The translations under genes were made by a program, and so were the position numbers. The notes under the pieces are model-generated. The model made no database searches and was not told where the DNA came from. It worked only from the letters and a program-made list of their open reading frames with translations. From positions 248,001 to 312,000 of the forward strand of contig NZ_QIBX01000001.1 of NCBI RefSeq assembly GCF_003725995.1: 64,000 bases of DNA. Direction: 5' to 3'. Each line of letters opens with the position of its first letter. Positions within the stretch are counted from its first letter, which is position 1. This document shows positions 1 to 9,358 of this stretch, in pieces. Origin of the DNA: Slackia equolifaciens (GTDB taxonomy: Bacteria; Actinomycetota; Coriobacteriia; Coriobacteriales; Eggerthellaceae).

Positions 1-1014
1 CGCGTCGACGTAGCACAGATACCACTGCTTGTGCTCCGGGTTTTCGCGCCAGGTGCGCTGGATGGATGCCTCGATGGGCGTTTTGCCATCGGACCGCATG
101 GCGGCTATGGGGAACGTCACCTTGTCTTCAAAGGCACGGAATGCCTCCTCCGCATAGGCAGCACTCCAACTTTCCTCAAGCAGCGCGTTGATGTCGGTCG
201 CAGGCGGCACGTTCGCTCGAAGAATATCCGCAGAAGCATAGGGCACGAACACGAAACCCCTGAAGCTGGGCTCGAGCTCGGCGCGTGTCGCCTCGTCGAT
301 GGGAGCAGCGCGGTATTTGTCGGACGCGGCCATGGATTGAGCAATCGACTGCGGCGTAGCGGCATCCGCCGCAGCCGGCGATTCGGAAGCAGGAGCCGCA
401 GAAGCGGAAGCGGCCGGATGGGTTGACGCAGAAACAGAAGCAGCCAGGTGCGTCGGTGAAGCGGCGAAAGCGGAATGGGGCTCCGAGGAAAAGCCAGAGG
501 CGGAAGCCCCGCCTTCCACGGAGTCGGCGCCCAGCGTCGCATTGCTCGATGCGCCATCCGCCGCCATGCCGCTTGTCGCCACGCTGCCTATGGTCGGATT
601 CTCCGTCGACGAGTCCGCCGCTGGTTCAGATGCCGTCGTCTCACGCCCAGTCGTCTCCGCACTCGCCGACGTACCAATCATCTGTTCCACACATGCGCCA
701 ACCATCTGCCCTGCAGACGCATTAGCAGAGGAAATTCCCAGTTCGGTATCCCATTCGGGTACGCGATGCAGCACCACCCAACGCTGAGGCACGCCGCCTG
801 CAACTCGGTCGATGAACGTCATGAATTCAGAGAAATGCTCCAGAAAGGGCTTGGGCTTGCCGTATCCGAACCGTTCTTTCATTCCCGAATGCACGAGCGC
901 TGCCCCAACGGTACCGAATGCTATCTCTCGCTCGGTATCAAGCCTCGTAATAAGAGCCTTGTATACAGCCTTGTGATCATCGAGGGAATAAGGGTTGCCT
1001 TCGGGAATCTGCAT
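1..1014 (-). CDS. LOTUS-like domain protein with Ser/Ala-rich linker (3' end outside window)
   Basis: The reading frame stays open from an ATG at 1014 to the window edge (338 codons, no stop), so the C-terminus is missing. Residues about 10-75 have a compact alpha/beta look and include FGYGKPKPFLEHFSEFMTF. This resembles an OST-HTH/LOTUS RNA-binding module, where an FGY-K-F pattern is typical; the assignment is by eye only. Residues about 105-225 are low complexity, rich in Ala, Ser, Thr and Gly with no hydrophobic segment, and look like a flexible linker. The tail (about 240-338, with WRENPEHKQWYLCYV) is a second folded domain I do not recognise; DUF3825-type domains often accompany LOTUS modules and are one possibility. 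No signal peptide is visible, so it is probably cytoplasmic. A purine-rich GAGAGTGGGG lies upstream of the ATG. Confidence 0.6.
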   Translation of the reverse strand, partial: MQIPEGNPYSLDDHKAVYKALITRLDTEREIAFGTVGAALVHSGMKERFGYGKPKPFLEHFSEFMTFIDRVAGGVPQRWVVLHRVPEWDTELGISSANASAGQMVGACVEQMIGTSASAETTGRETTASEPAADSSTENPTIGSVATSGMAADGASSNATLGADSVEGGASASGFSSEPHSAFAASPTHLAASVSASTHPAASASAAPASESPAAADAATPQSIAQSMAASDKYRAAPIDEATRAELEPSFRGFVFVPYASADILRANVPPATDINALLEESWSAAYAEEAFRAFEDKVTFPIAAMRSDGKTPIEASIQRTWRENPEHKQWYLCYVDA

Positions 1015-1399
1015 TGGTCGCCCCACTCTCGTTTGCCTCTGTCGCACCTTACGTCTGTCGCATGCCAGAATTGCCACCTGGCCGCCGACTGTTTGTAAAC
1101 GATATTGTACGACGAAGCGTCATCGCATTCGAGCAGATGCCCGTTTGGCGCAAAACGCAATCCGAGCTGCACAGTTCCGCAACCAGGCATCAGGCACTCG
1201 GATGCGCCAAGCGCAAAAGCCGTCGCACAGCGCGCGAATGTCAAGCGTCGGCCTTGAAGTGAGCCCTATCGGGATGAGAGACCCAGCACGAAAAAAGGCG
1301 CCGGGCTCAGCCGACGCCTTGACTTCAACAATTCGCATACCCCGCAATCGCGGGTACGCGCGTAGCCGCATGAGCAGGACGGCGCGCACGAAAACAGGC
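1015..1399. other. Intergenic stretch
   Basis: This stretch separates two genes on the minus strand. It holds the transporter terminator at 1291-1320. Between 1015 and 1290 I see no convincing gene; a 107-codon minus-strand frame here overlaps the start of the LOTUS-like gene and has no ribosome binding site. Confidence 0.5.
1291..1320 (-). terminator. Rho-independent terminator after NSS transporter
   Basis: Read on the minus strand, AAGGCG and CGCCTT arms enclose a nested CGGCT/AGCC(C)G stem and end in a run of six T. It lies 80 bases past the transporter stop codon. Confidence 0.8.
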
Positions 1400-2782
1400 T
1401 TACATGCTGAACAAGCCCATGGTCTGCGCGACGTAGGCCACCAGAATAACCACCAGCACAACGGGCGCGATGTACTTGATGAACACCGTCCAGGCCTTCT
1501 CGGCCCCGAACTTGGTGGACACCTTCACCTCGTCGATGATTACCTTGGGCTTGATGATCCAACCCACCCAGATGCAGGTCATGAGCGCGGCGATAGGCAT
1601 CATGACCGAGTTGGAGATAAAGTCGAGCAAGTCGAGAATGGACGAGCCCTCACCCAGCGGCTGGATGAACGAAAGCGAACTGTAGCCCAGGTTCACGATA
1701 ATGCCCATGACGGTCACGAAAATCACCGTGTACAACAGTGCGCGGCGACGGAAGCAACCCGTAGCGTCCTGAATGATGGACGTGCAGGTTTCCACCAGCG
1801 AGATGGAGCTGGTGAGCGCGGCGAACAGCACCAGGATGAAGAACACGCAGCCCAGCACCGATGCCGCGGGACCCATGTTCTGGAACACTTGCGGCAGGAT
1901 GATGAACATGAGCGAGGGGCCGGAGTTCTCGGCGACGGCCTGCCCGGAGCCCAACGCAGCGAACGTCGCAGGAATGATCATCATGCCGGCGAGCAGCGAC
2001 ACGCCGAATGTGGTCCCGGCGATCTGCACCACGCTCGAGGTGAGCTTGGTGGATTTATCCAGGTAGGAGCCATAGGTCACCATGATGCCCATGGCCAACG
2101 ACAGCGTGAAGAACGTCTGGCCCAGAGCGGAGATGATCAGCTCGGGAGAGATGGCGGAGAGGTCGGGCAACAGGTAGAACGCAAGACCGTCGAGCGCGCC
2201 CGGCATGGTGAGCGCGTAGATCGCCACCGCGGCGGCCATGATGATGAGCAACGGCATCATGACCAAGTTAGCCTTCTCGATACCCTTGTTCACACCCACC
2301 GCCACGGTAAAGTAGGTCAGCGCCATGAAGATGAGCATGAACACGATGCTCTGCGGACCGTCGGCAATGAAGTTGGAGAAGAACGCGCCGCCATCGGCCA
2401 GCGCCGCAGGGCCATCGGTCACATAGCCTACCAGGTACTTAGTCACCCATCCGCCGATGACGCAGTAATACGGCACGATGATGAACGGCACTGCAGAAGT
2501 GAAAATGCCGATAAACGCGTACTTCTTTCCGAACGCCTTGAACGCACCGATAGCCGATTGGCGCGTATGGCGGCCGAGCGCGGTTTCAAGCAGGAGCAGG
2601 GCAATGCCGATGGTAAACACAAACACCAGGTACACGAAAAGGAACGTACCGCCGCCGTATTTGGCGGCCAGATACGGAAAGCGCCACATGCTGCCCAAAC
2701 CCACCGCAGATGCGGCGGCGGCCAGCACGAACGCGAGCTTACCCGACCACGAGGCGCGAGCGGGCGAGGTCGTCTCTGCCAT
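1400..2782 (-). CDS. Neurotransmitter:sodium symporter (NSS/SNF) family transporter
   Basis: A 460-residue, almost wholly hydrophobic protein of the LeuT-fold sodium symporter family, which takes up amino acids or related small molecules with Na+ across the cytoplasmic membrane. The family signature sits in the first membrane helix (ASAVGLGSMWRFPYL, residues about 24-38), where family members bind Na+ and substrate. Eleven to twelve membrane segments can be traced, and the length fits bacterial members. The start at 2782 is chosen because AAAGGA lies just upstream; an in-frame ATG 26 codons earlier would add a charged tail with no family counterpart. The substrate cannot be read from the sequence. 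It is a monocistronic gene closed by the terminator at 1291-1320. Confidence 0.9.
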   Translation of the reverse strand: MAETTSPARASWSGKLAFVLAAAASAVGLGSMWRFPYLAAKYGGGTFLFVYLVFVFTIGIALLLLETALGRHTRQSAIGAFKAFGKKYAFIGIFTSAVPFIIVPYYCVIGGWVTKYLVGYVTDGPAALADGGAFFSNFIADGPQSIVFMLIFMALTYFTVAVGVNKGIEKANLVMMPLLIIMAAAVAIYALTMPGALDGLAFYLLPDLSAISPELIISALGQTFFTLSLAMGIMVTYGSYLDKSTKLTSSVVQIAGTTFGVSLLAGMMIIPATFAALGSGQAVAENSGPSLMFIILPQVFQNMGPAASVLGCVFFILVLFAALTSSISLVETCTSIIQDATGCFRRRALLYTVIFVTVMGIIVNLGYSSLSFIQPLGEGSSILDLLDFISNSVMMPIAALMTCIWVGWIIKPKVIIDEVKVSTKFGAEKAWTVFIKYIAPVVLVVILVAYVAQTMGLFSM

Positions 2783-3213
2783 GATCAATCCTTTCGAACA
2801 AGCGAGCGCGCCTTTTCGCACGCGCAAACGAGGAATGGCCGGTTCGGTAAAAACTCGCATCCGCCTTGCGCCGCCATGCCGTCATGCAGCCCGTCGCAGA
2901 AATGCGCATAACGGCGAGCACCCTGAAGTGCGAAAAGCGGCCGCAGCGCCCTTTCCGCGTACAGATACGACGACGCATATCGTGGACGCGAACCTTTCGA
3001 AGGCTCAAACCCTACCGTAAAAAGTTGAAAGTTCATTGTATCCATGACAACCCGACGTCACGCCAGAATTTAACATGCCCGAAACAAGGGCGAAGGCAGA
3101 CGGGGGCGAAGGACGCGCCATCGGCATTCCCCGCGCTTCGCCATGTCTACCCGCGCGTCCCAATGCATCGCCCTGCGGCACGAGCGCCACGCCAGCGCCC
3201 TCCGGCACCGTAC
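2783..3213. other. Intergenic stretch, nothing recognised
   Basis: About 430 bases between the truA stop and the transporter start. Short open frames exist on both strands, but none has a ribosome binding site or a plausible protein. No repeat or strong hairpin was seen. It should contain the transporter promoter, which I cannot place. Confidence 0.4.
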
Positions 3214-4065
3214 TTAATATTGCACGCGCCAGAACACCAGGCCGCTTGCGGGAGCGTTTTGTCCGGCGGCCTTACGATCGCACGCCGCAAGCACCTGGCC
3301 GACCCATGCCGGCTCACGCTTGCCCCGCCCTACTTCCACAAGCGTGCCCACTATAGTGCGCACCATGGAATGGAGAAAAGCATTGCCCACCACGCGCACC
3401 GTGGCAACAGGAGTGCCCATGACGATCTCGGGATACACCTCGAGCTCCATCACGTTGCGATGCGTGGGCTTTCCCTGTGCGGAGGCCGCCATACAGAAGC
3501 TCTTGAAATCGTGTTCGCCTACTAGATATGCGGCGCCTTCGTTCATCGCCCCAAGGTCGAGCTCGACGCCCCCCAAATGCCACACAAGGGGCATGATGAG
3601 GGTCGGTCGGGCGGCCTGCGTGCAAATGTGGTAGTGATACTCACGCCAAAGCGCATCGAAACGCGCAGAGAACCCCAACGGGCGCTCTTGAAAGCCTGAA
3701 ACCGAAATCGCATCATCCACCAGGGCGTTCATGGATCGCTCGAACGAACGCGGCGAGCGCGCTGCCAGCTCGTCGTCGGTTACATCGAAGCTGACAACCT
3801 GCCCACGCGCATGGACGCCCGCATCGGTCCGACCGGCGCACACCGTTGGAACCTCGCGGCGGAACAGAAGCGAAAGCGCATTCTCAAGCTCGTCTTGCAC
3901 GGTTTTCACGTTGGGCTGAGGCTGGCGAGCAAAGCCCGCAAACGGCGCGCCGTTGTATTGCACGTTGAGCGAAAGCGTGTGCGCGAACCCAGCCGCGCTA
4001 ACTTCCTCGGCCCGCTGGGCACGCAGCGCCGCCAGCTCTTCAGCGGTTTTCAATCCCTCAGCCAT
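3214..4065 (-). CDS. truA: tRNA pseudouridine synthase A
   Basis: A 283-residue enzyme that converts uridines 38-40 in the tRNA anticodon stem to pseudouridine. The catalytic Asp lies in RTDAGVHA at about residue 80, and the family pattern YNGAPFAGFARQP precedes it. The extra 25-30 N-terminal residues (MAEGLKTAEELAALRAQRAEE) are charged and helical and not part of the usual core. I choose the ATG at 4065 because it overlaps the dnaE stop as TAATG, a typical coupled restart; a GTG at 4080 is the alternative. It is the second gene of a dnaE-truA transcription unit. Confidence 0.95.
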   Translation of the reverse strand: MAEGLKTAEELAALRAQRAEEVSAAGFAHTLSLNVQYNGAPFAGFARQPQPNVKTVQDELENALSLLFRREVPTVCAGRTDAGVHARGQVVSFDVTDDELAARSPRSFERSMNALVDDAISVSGFQERPLGFSARFDALWREYHYHICTQAARPTLIMPLVWHLGGVELDLGAMNEGAAYLVGEHDFKSFCMAASAQGKPTHRNVMELEVYPEIVMGTPVATVRVVGNAFLHSMVRTIVGTLVEVGRGKREPAWVGQVLAACDRKAAGQNAPASGLVFWRVQY

Positions 4066-7000
4066 TAAGCCGCGCCCCACACCTTGCGTCCGAACAAATC
4101 CAGCATCTCCGAATACAGCAGGTTATTGCCCGTGTCCACCGTAACGGGCAGCTCCGCACGGAATTTGCGCCCGTCGGCCTGCTGCACAAACAGCACCACG
4201 GCGTCGCGGCCGGGATGACTGCCCAGAATCTGCTGCAACTGCTGCGAGGTGAACGCGTTGAAATCCGACGAGTTCAGACGAATCTCCAGCTGACTGGGGC
4301 CCATCTGGCTCTCATCGAACTCTAAACGCTCGATTTCGAACGCCATGATCTGATCGCCGCGATCGGAGTGCTCGAACTTGCCCTTCACCTTCACGATGGC
4401 ATCTTCCACCAGGTCTTCCTTGAAGTCGTCGTACTTGAAGCACACGCCTTCCATATGCCCCGTAGTGTCCTCCAACGTAAAGTTGGCCATCTTGGTGCCC
4501 TTCTTGGTCATCTTCACGATGACGCTGGTCACCAGGCCCGCGAAAATGCCGTTCTTGATATCGCCCTGATGGTCGGGCAAATCGCCCAGCTGGTACTTCG
4601 TCACCTTGCGCAACGCGCGCTCGTAGGGACGCAGCGGATGATCCGAAACGTAGATCTTCAGAATCTCCTTTTCGTACGCAAGCAGCGTGCGCTTGTCCCA
4701 TTCAACTCCATCGGGTTCAGGCACATCCTCTTTAAAGCCGCTGTCCTCCACATCGGCGAACATGTCGAACATGCTCACCTGGCCGGCGTCGCGGTCTTTT
4801 TGGCGCTTGGACGCGCTCTCCAAAAGCGGCGTCTCCTCGATGAAGTACATGAGCTGCTTGCGCGTGTAGTTCGTCGAATCGAACGCGCCGGCCTTGATCA
4901 GAGCTTCCAGGGTCTTGCGGTTGTACACCTTGGTGTCCAAACGGTTCACGAAATCATGCAGACTCGTGTAGGGGCCGTTCGCGTCGCGCTCAGCGATGAT
5001 AGCCTCGGCAACGCTCTCGCCCACGCCGCGCACACCCGCCAAACCAAAGCGAATGCCCTCTTCAAGCGGCGTAAACTCCAGATTGGAACTGTTCACGTCG
5101 GGCGGCAGAACGGGAATGTTGCTGTGCGTGCAGCTGGCGATGTATTTGATCAGCTTGTCGGCGTTGCCCATGTAGCTGGACAACACGGCGGCCATGTACT
5201 CGTACGGGTAGTGCGCCTTGAGGTATGCGGTGCGCATAACCAGCACGGCGTATGCAGCCGAGTGCGACTTGTTGAACGCATACTTTGCGAATTCCTCTGC
5301 GTCATGCCAGATGCGCTCAGCAATCTCGAGCGAGAAGCCGTTTTCTACCGCGCCGTTGCACCAGTCGTCCTTGAGCTGCATCATGACGTCGAGCTTTTTC
5401 TTGCCCATTGCCTTACGCAGCTTGTCGGATTTACCGGCCGAGAACCCGCTCATCGCCATGGAGATCTGCATGATCTGCTCCTGGTAGACAATGGTGCCAT
5501 ACGTCTCTTCCAGGATGGGCTTAAGGCGGTCGTCGTAGTAGCTCACGGGCTTTTTGCCCTGACGGCGATCGACGTACAGGTCGACGAAGCCGTTCTCCAG
5601 CGGGCCCGGGCGGTTCAACGCGATTGATGCCACAATGTCGGAGAACGTGCGCGGCTTCATGCGCGCAAACAGGCTCACGTACAGGGCCGATTCCACCTGG
5701 AACAGGCCGTCCATGCTCATGCCCGTCTCGCCGCACATGAGGTCGAACGACGCCTTGTCGTCCAAGGGGATCTCGTCGGGGTTGATCTCGATTCCGTGAC
5801 GCTCCTTGATGTTGCGGCACGCGCGCGAAAGCACGCCCAGCGTGCGCAGACCGAGGAAGTCCATTTTGAGCAAGCCCAGATCAGGCGTGTAATGGCCATC
5901 GTACTGGGTAATCATGCCGCCGCCCTTGGTGTCGCGCTTAACGGGCACGTGATCAACCAGCGGGTCGCGGCAGATGATGGTCGCGCACGCGTGCACGCCC
6001 TCGCCGCGCACATTGCCCTCGATGGACATGGCGGCGTCGATGATTTCCTTCGACTCGGGCTCGGTGTCGTAGATCTTCTTAAAATCGGCGTTGTCCTGCA
6101 GCGCGCCCTTGAGCGTTATGCCCAGCTCGTCGCCGAGCGTCTTGCACAGGCGGTCGCCCACACCATAAGGATGCCCCAGTACACGCGCCGCGTCGCGGAT
6201 GGCGTTTTTCGCCTGCAGCTTGCCGAACGTGATCACGCCGGCGATGTGGTCGGCTCCGTAGAAATCGCGCACATGGTCGATGACCTCCTGGCGACGTTCA
6301 TCCTCGAAGTCGACGTCGATATCAGGCATCTCCACACGTTCGGGAGAGAGGAAGCGTTCGAACAGCAGGCCGTTGGGCAGCGGGTCGAGGTCGGTGATGC
6401 CCATGGCATACGACACGATGGCGCCTGCCGCCGAACCACGGCCCGGCCCCACGCCGATGCCCTGGCTGCGCGCCCACTGGATATACTCCTGCACAACCAG
6501 GAAGTACGCCGGGAAGCCCTGCTGGATGATGATGCCCATCTCGTAGTCGGCGCGCTCCTGCGCCTCCTTGGGAACCGGATTGCCGTAGCGGCGCACCAGG
6601 CCTTCCTGCACCTGCTTGCGGAACCAGCTCTCCTCCGTCTCGCCCTCGGGCAGCGGGAACTTCGGCAGAATGGAATCGCGCTCGAGCACCACATCGCACT
6701 TGGCGGCCAGCTCAACCGTGTTGTCGCACGCCTCGGGAAAATCGCGCAACGCTTCGCGCATTTCCTCTTCGGTCTTCATATAGAACTGGTCGTTGGCAAA
6801 ACGCATGCGGTTTTCATCGTCCACCTGCGAGCCCGTGCCGATGCACAGCATGATGTCCTGTGCGCGAGCGTCTTCCTGCGTGAGGTAGTGGAAGTCGTTG
6901 GTGGCGATGGTCTTAAGGCCCAGCTGGTTGGCGATCTTGGTGAGCTCCACGTTCATCTGGTGCTGCGTCATGCCGCCGTTGGTGGTGATGCCCTGATCCT

Positions 7001-7535
7001 GCAGCTCAATGTAGAAATCACCCGGCTCGTAGAGCGAAGAGAGCTTGCGCGCCCATTCAACCGCGCCATCGAAATCACGCGCATCGATGCAGCGCGGAAT
7101 GATGCCGGCGATGCAGGCGGAAGACGCGATGATGCCCTCGGAGTATTTCTTCAGCATGTCGAACGTGGTACGCGGCTTGTAATAGAAGTTGTCCATATGC
7201 GACTCGGACACCAAGCGCACCAGGTTGTGATAGCCCGTGTTGTTCTTGGCCAGAAGCAGCATGTGATACAGACGCGATTTGTTCTTGGAGCCCACCTCGG
7301 GATCTTCCGTGAAGTAGATCTCGCAGCCGTAGATGGGTTTGACCTTCTTGCCGGTTTCCTTCTCCACCGCCGCGCACGCATCGCACAGCTCGGGAACGCC
7401 GCACATGACGCCGTGATCGGTGATGGCCACGGCGGGCATGTCCAAATCGGCCGCACGGCGCACCATGTCTTTGATTTTGGTGGCGCCGTCAAGCATGGAG
7501 TATTCAGTGTGATTATGCAGGTGAACAAATGCCAT
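4065..7535 (-). CDS. dnaE: DNA polymerase III alpha subunit
   Basis: The replicative polymerase catalytic subunit, 1156 residues, normal for DnaE1. Order: PHP domain at the N-terminus (FVHLHNHTEYSMLDG), Pol III palm with the catalytic PDIDVDFEDERR near residue 400, then fingers, beta-binding region, helix-hairpin-helix (AGVRGVGESVAEAI) and an OB fold (GIFAGLVTSVIVKMTKKG) near the C-terminus. The start at 7535 follows AAGGAG at good spacing and begins exactly at the PHP domain; the longer frame adds 39 residues with no family match. The stop overlaps the truA start by one base. Codon use is like its neighbours. Confidence 0.98.
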   Translation of the reverse strand: MAFVHLHNHTEYSMLDGATKIKDMVRRAADLDMPAVAITDHGVMCGVPELCDACAAVEKETGKKVKPIYGCEIYFTEDPEVGSKNKSRLYHMLLLAKNNTGYHNLVRLVSESHMDNFYYKPRTTFDMLKKYSEGIIASSACIAGIIPRCIDARDFDGAVEWARKLSSLYEPGDFYIELQDQGITTNGGMTQHQMNVELTKIANQLGLKTIATNDFHYLTQEDARAQDIMLCIGTGSQVDDENRMRFANDQFYMKTEEEMREALRDFPEACDNTVELAAKCDVVLERDSILPKFPLPEGETEESWFRKQVQEGLVRRYGNPVPKEAQERADYEMGIIIQQGFPAYFLVVQEYIQWARSQGIGVGPGRGSAAGAIVSYAMGITDLDPLPNGLLFERFLSPERVEMPDIDVDFEDERRQEVIDHVRDFYGADHIAGVITFGKLQAKNAIRDAARVLGHPYGVGDRLCKTLGDELGITLKGALQDNADFKKIYDTEPESKEIIDAAMSIEGNVRGEGVHACATIICRDPLVDHVPVKRDTKGGGMITQYDGHYTPDLGLLKMDFLGLRTLGVLSRACRNIKERHGIEINPDEIPLDDKASFDLMCGETGMSMDGLFQVESALYVSLFARMKPRTFSDIVASIALNRPGPLENGFVDLYVDRRQGKKPVSYYDDRLKPILEETYGTIVYQEQIMQISMAMSGFSAGKSDKLRKAMGKKKLDVMMQLKDDWCNGAVENGFSLEIAERIWHDAEEFAKYAFNKSHSAAYAVLVMRTAYLKAHYPYEYMAAVLSSYMGNADKLIKYIASCTHSNIPVLPPDVNSSNLEFTPLEEGIRFGLAGVRGVGESVAEAIIAERDANGPYTSLHDFVNRLDTKVYNRKTLEALIKAGAFDSTNYTRKQLMYFIEETPLLESASKRQKDRDAGQVSMFDMFADVEDSGFKEDVPEPDGVEWDKRTLLAYEKEILKIYVSDHPLRPYERALRKVTKYQLGDLPDHQGDIKNGIFAGLVTSVIVKMTKKGTKMANFTLEDTTGHMEGVCFKYDDFKEDLVEDAIVKVKGKFEHSDRGDQIMAFEIERLEFDESQMGPSQLEIRLNSSDFNAFTSQQLQQILGSHPGRDAVVLFVQQADGRKFRAELPVTVDTGNNLLYSEMLDLFGRKVWGAA

Positions 7536-7731
7536 TGCGTGCTTTCTCCTTGTGCGTATGCCTTTGAAAAACGTATCGATTAAACGGCCACCATGATACC
7601 AGCCGCGCGGCGCTGCGGAGACGCCAAAATCATCCCCACATCGACCCCGCACGAAACCTCTGTATCATGGCAAGGCCGCCGCCGCGCAAGCTCCGCCGAA
7701 AGCTGCCGCCGCATGGTCGCCACCACTGACC

Positions 7732-7791
7732 GGCACGCCCCGCTGCATAACCGCCGCAGATTCGCACGCCCTGCTGCATAACCGCCGCAGA
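7732..7791. repeat. Tandem duplication of about 32 bp
   Basis: Two copies of GCACGCCC(C/T)GCTGCATAACCGCCGCAGA begin at 7732 and 7764, differing at one base over the compared 28 bp. No coding context. Confidence 0.75.
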
Positions 7792-7903
7792 AGACCGCAT
7801 GCCCCCGCTCTCGCCGAAGCGCACGCCCTTACCTCCTCAGTTTGCCCCCTTGCCGCCAACTTGCATCCCTCATCACGCACGCTTAATCCAAGAAAAGCAA
7901 AAC

Positions 7904-8135
7904 TCGTGGACGTTTTTTCGACTTTCCCGGCAAAATCACCCTCTGCAGAAAAGCACCTCACGATGGTTTTCTCCTTGCGAAAAACTCAAGTTTGCTAGAT
8001 TTGCAGCATCCCCTCTCTCACCTGGGATTATGGATGCACAAGCAAAATATGACCCAATTTCCCGCAAAGCTCGCCACCACAAAACCGCATCATTCACCTC
8101 GACCCACCCGGTAAAGTCGAAAAAACGTCCACGAA
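7904..8135. repeat. Inverted-repeat-bounded element, copy A (about 232 bp)
   Basis: The left end TCGTGGACG-TTTTTT-CGACTTTCCCGG (7904-7930) returns as its reverse complement at 8107-8135 with one mismatch in the arm. The interior encodes nothing convincing and has CACCTGGG near its centre (8019-8026). A second, more diverged copy is at 10640-10862 with the same arm sequence, nearly the same length and the same central motif. No transposase is present and no target-site duplication is obvious. Confidence 0.8.
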
Positions 8136-8284
8136 ATCGATCATCTCTGGAATCATGCGCCCTAGCAAGCACCATGAACATCATCCAGCGGATGGAAGCG
8201 TGGAGCGAAACGGGGCGGAACGGGTCAGGACGGACGCATGCAAGCATGGAGCGGAGCGAGATGGGCGCGTGGACACTTCAACAC

Positions 8285-9358
8285 TTACAGCCGCAGCGCT
8301 TTCAGAAGCTTCGTCTGTCTTTTCCAAAAATCACTTACCCTTGGGCGAATCCGATGCCCACAATAGCGAGCAACAAGCTGAGCAATCGCCCGCAAAGCCA
8401 ACCGGCTTTTCGTTTGCATATTCGTCACAGTTACAACACGTATGCCTAAAAGCGCCAAATCGCTCCGTCGTTTTGCGTCGGCCGCAATGCGGCTTGGACC
8501 CGTATGCCACAGATCGCTATCGTACTCAACGCTCACGGAGCCCTTTTCCCAATACAGGTCGCATCGATAGCTCGATTTCGCCAATGGATTAGCTGTCCTG
8601 TTTCGCACCCCAACATTCACTTCACGATTCATTTCCGGCATCCCCAGTCCAAAACCGCCCAATGAACAAGGTAGCCCCAGAACCATCGCCATTTTCGTTT
8701 CCATATGCGACGCAGACCCATTCCGAATGTAGCGCAACGCCCTTCGCGCTTCCTGAATCCCCCTCATGCCCCTGCTTCCATCAATGAAGGCGGCCAATCG
8801 CGAGGTCGTGGTCACAGGCACCCGATACTCGTTGTCTCCTATCGAATATCCACCGCACAGCTCAAAGCCTAATTCAATAAGATGGTCGATCGAAAACGAA
8901 GCGGCCATCTGTATGAAACACATCTCCGGAAGGACAACGCTCAACTTGGAGTCGATTTTCACAAGCCATCTGGAGGGGTGCCCTGATGTAATCGAATGCA
9001 GCGTTAACCCTGACCTCGGAGTCTTTGCCGATTCCTGAGAAACAAGCACATGCAGCGGTTCGTTGCCATACGCTTCAAGCATACCTTCGAGCATGACGCC
9101 GACCGCAGGCGTAAGTCCCCCAATCCTTTCAGCCTCCGAAAAGACGGTGTCGGCCTTCTTGTCATGACCATCGGCGAAAGCCCAGCCTTCCTCACCGCGA
9201 AAGCCGATGCGACAATATGACCAGAAGCGCTGGATTTCGGCATCCATAGGAATATCGCCCTCACTCATTCCTTTTCGAGAATGAACAGGAACGGCATCAC
9301 TGAATAGAGAGGCGATTCGCCAGTAGAGTAACGCGGATTCATGTGAGACAAGTATCAT
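8285..9358 (-). CDS. DUF559-like (PD-(D/E)XK fold) hypothetical protein
   Basis: A 357-residue protein of a coriobacterial hypothetical type. The N-terminal half (MILVSHESALLYWR) has no recognised fold. The C-terminal ~100 residues contain YRCDLYW, VSVEYDSDLWHTG, then AKRRSDLALLGIRVVTVTN. This matches by eye the DUF559/Vsr-like nuclease pattern, in which an Asp, an E-x-D and a late Arg-Asp pair surround a short beta core. Nuclease activity is not established; such domains also occur as AbiEi-like or regulatory modules. The start at 9358 is set by AGGAGG seven bases upstream. It stands alone between the two inverted-repeat elements, with tandem repeats at its 5' side, suggesting an accessory locus. 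Confidence 0.75.
   Translation of the reverse strand: MILVSHESALLYWRIASLFSDAVPVHSRKGMSEGDIPMDAEIQRFWSYCRIGFRGEEGWAFADGHDKKADTVFSEAERIGGLTPAVGVMLEGMLEAYGNEPLHVLVSQESAKTPRSGLTLHSITSGHPSRWLVKIDSKLSVVLPEMCFIQMAASFSIDHLIELGFELCGGYSIGDNEYRVPVTTTSRLAAFIDGSRGMRGIQEARRALRYIRNGSASHMETKMAMVLGLPCSLGGFGLGMPEMNREVNVGVRNRTANPLAKSSYRCDLYWEKGSVSVEYDSDLWHTGPSRIAADAKRRSDLALLGIRVVTVTNMQTKSRLALRAIAQLVARYCGHRIRPRVSDFWKRQTKLLKALRL

Larger units (their letters stand above)
7536..8284. other. Repeat-bearing intergenic region
   Basis: No gene is supported here. It holds a 32-bp tandem duplication (7732-7791) and the inverted-repeat element at 7904-8135. The dnaE promoter must lie near the 7536 end but was not resolved. 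Confidence 0.5.

Noticed and set aside
921-1244. A 107-codon minus-strand frame with several cysteines
   Set aside because: It overlaps the start of the LOTUS-like gene out of frame, has no ribosome binding site and no recognisable motif.
995-2911. A 638-codon plus-strand frame opposite the NSS transporter
   Set aside because: Composition (His, Arg, Asp, Gln) is that of an antisense shadow, and the minus-strand frame is a clear transporter.
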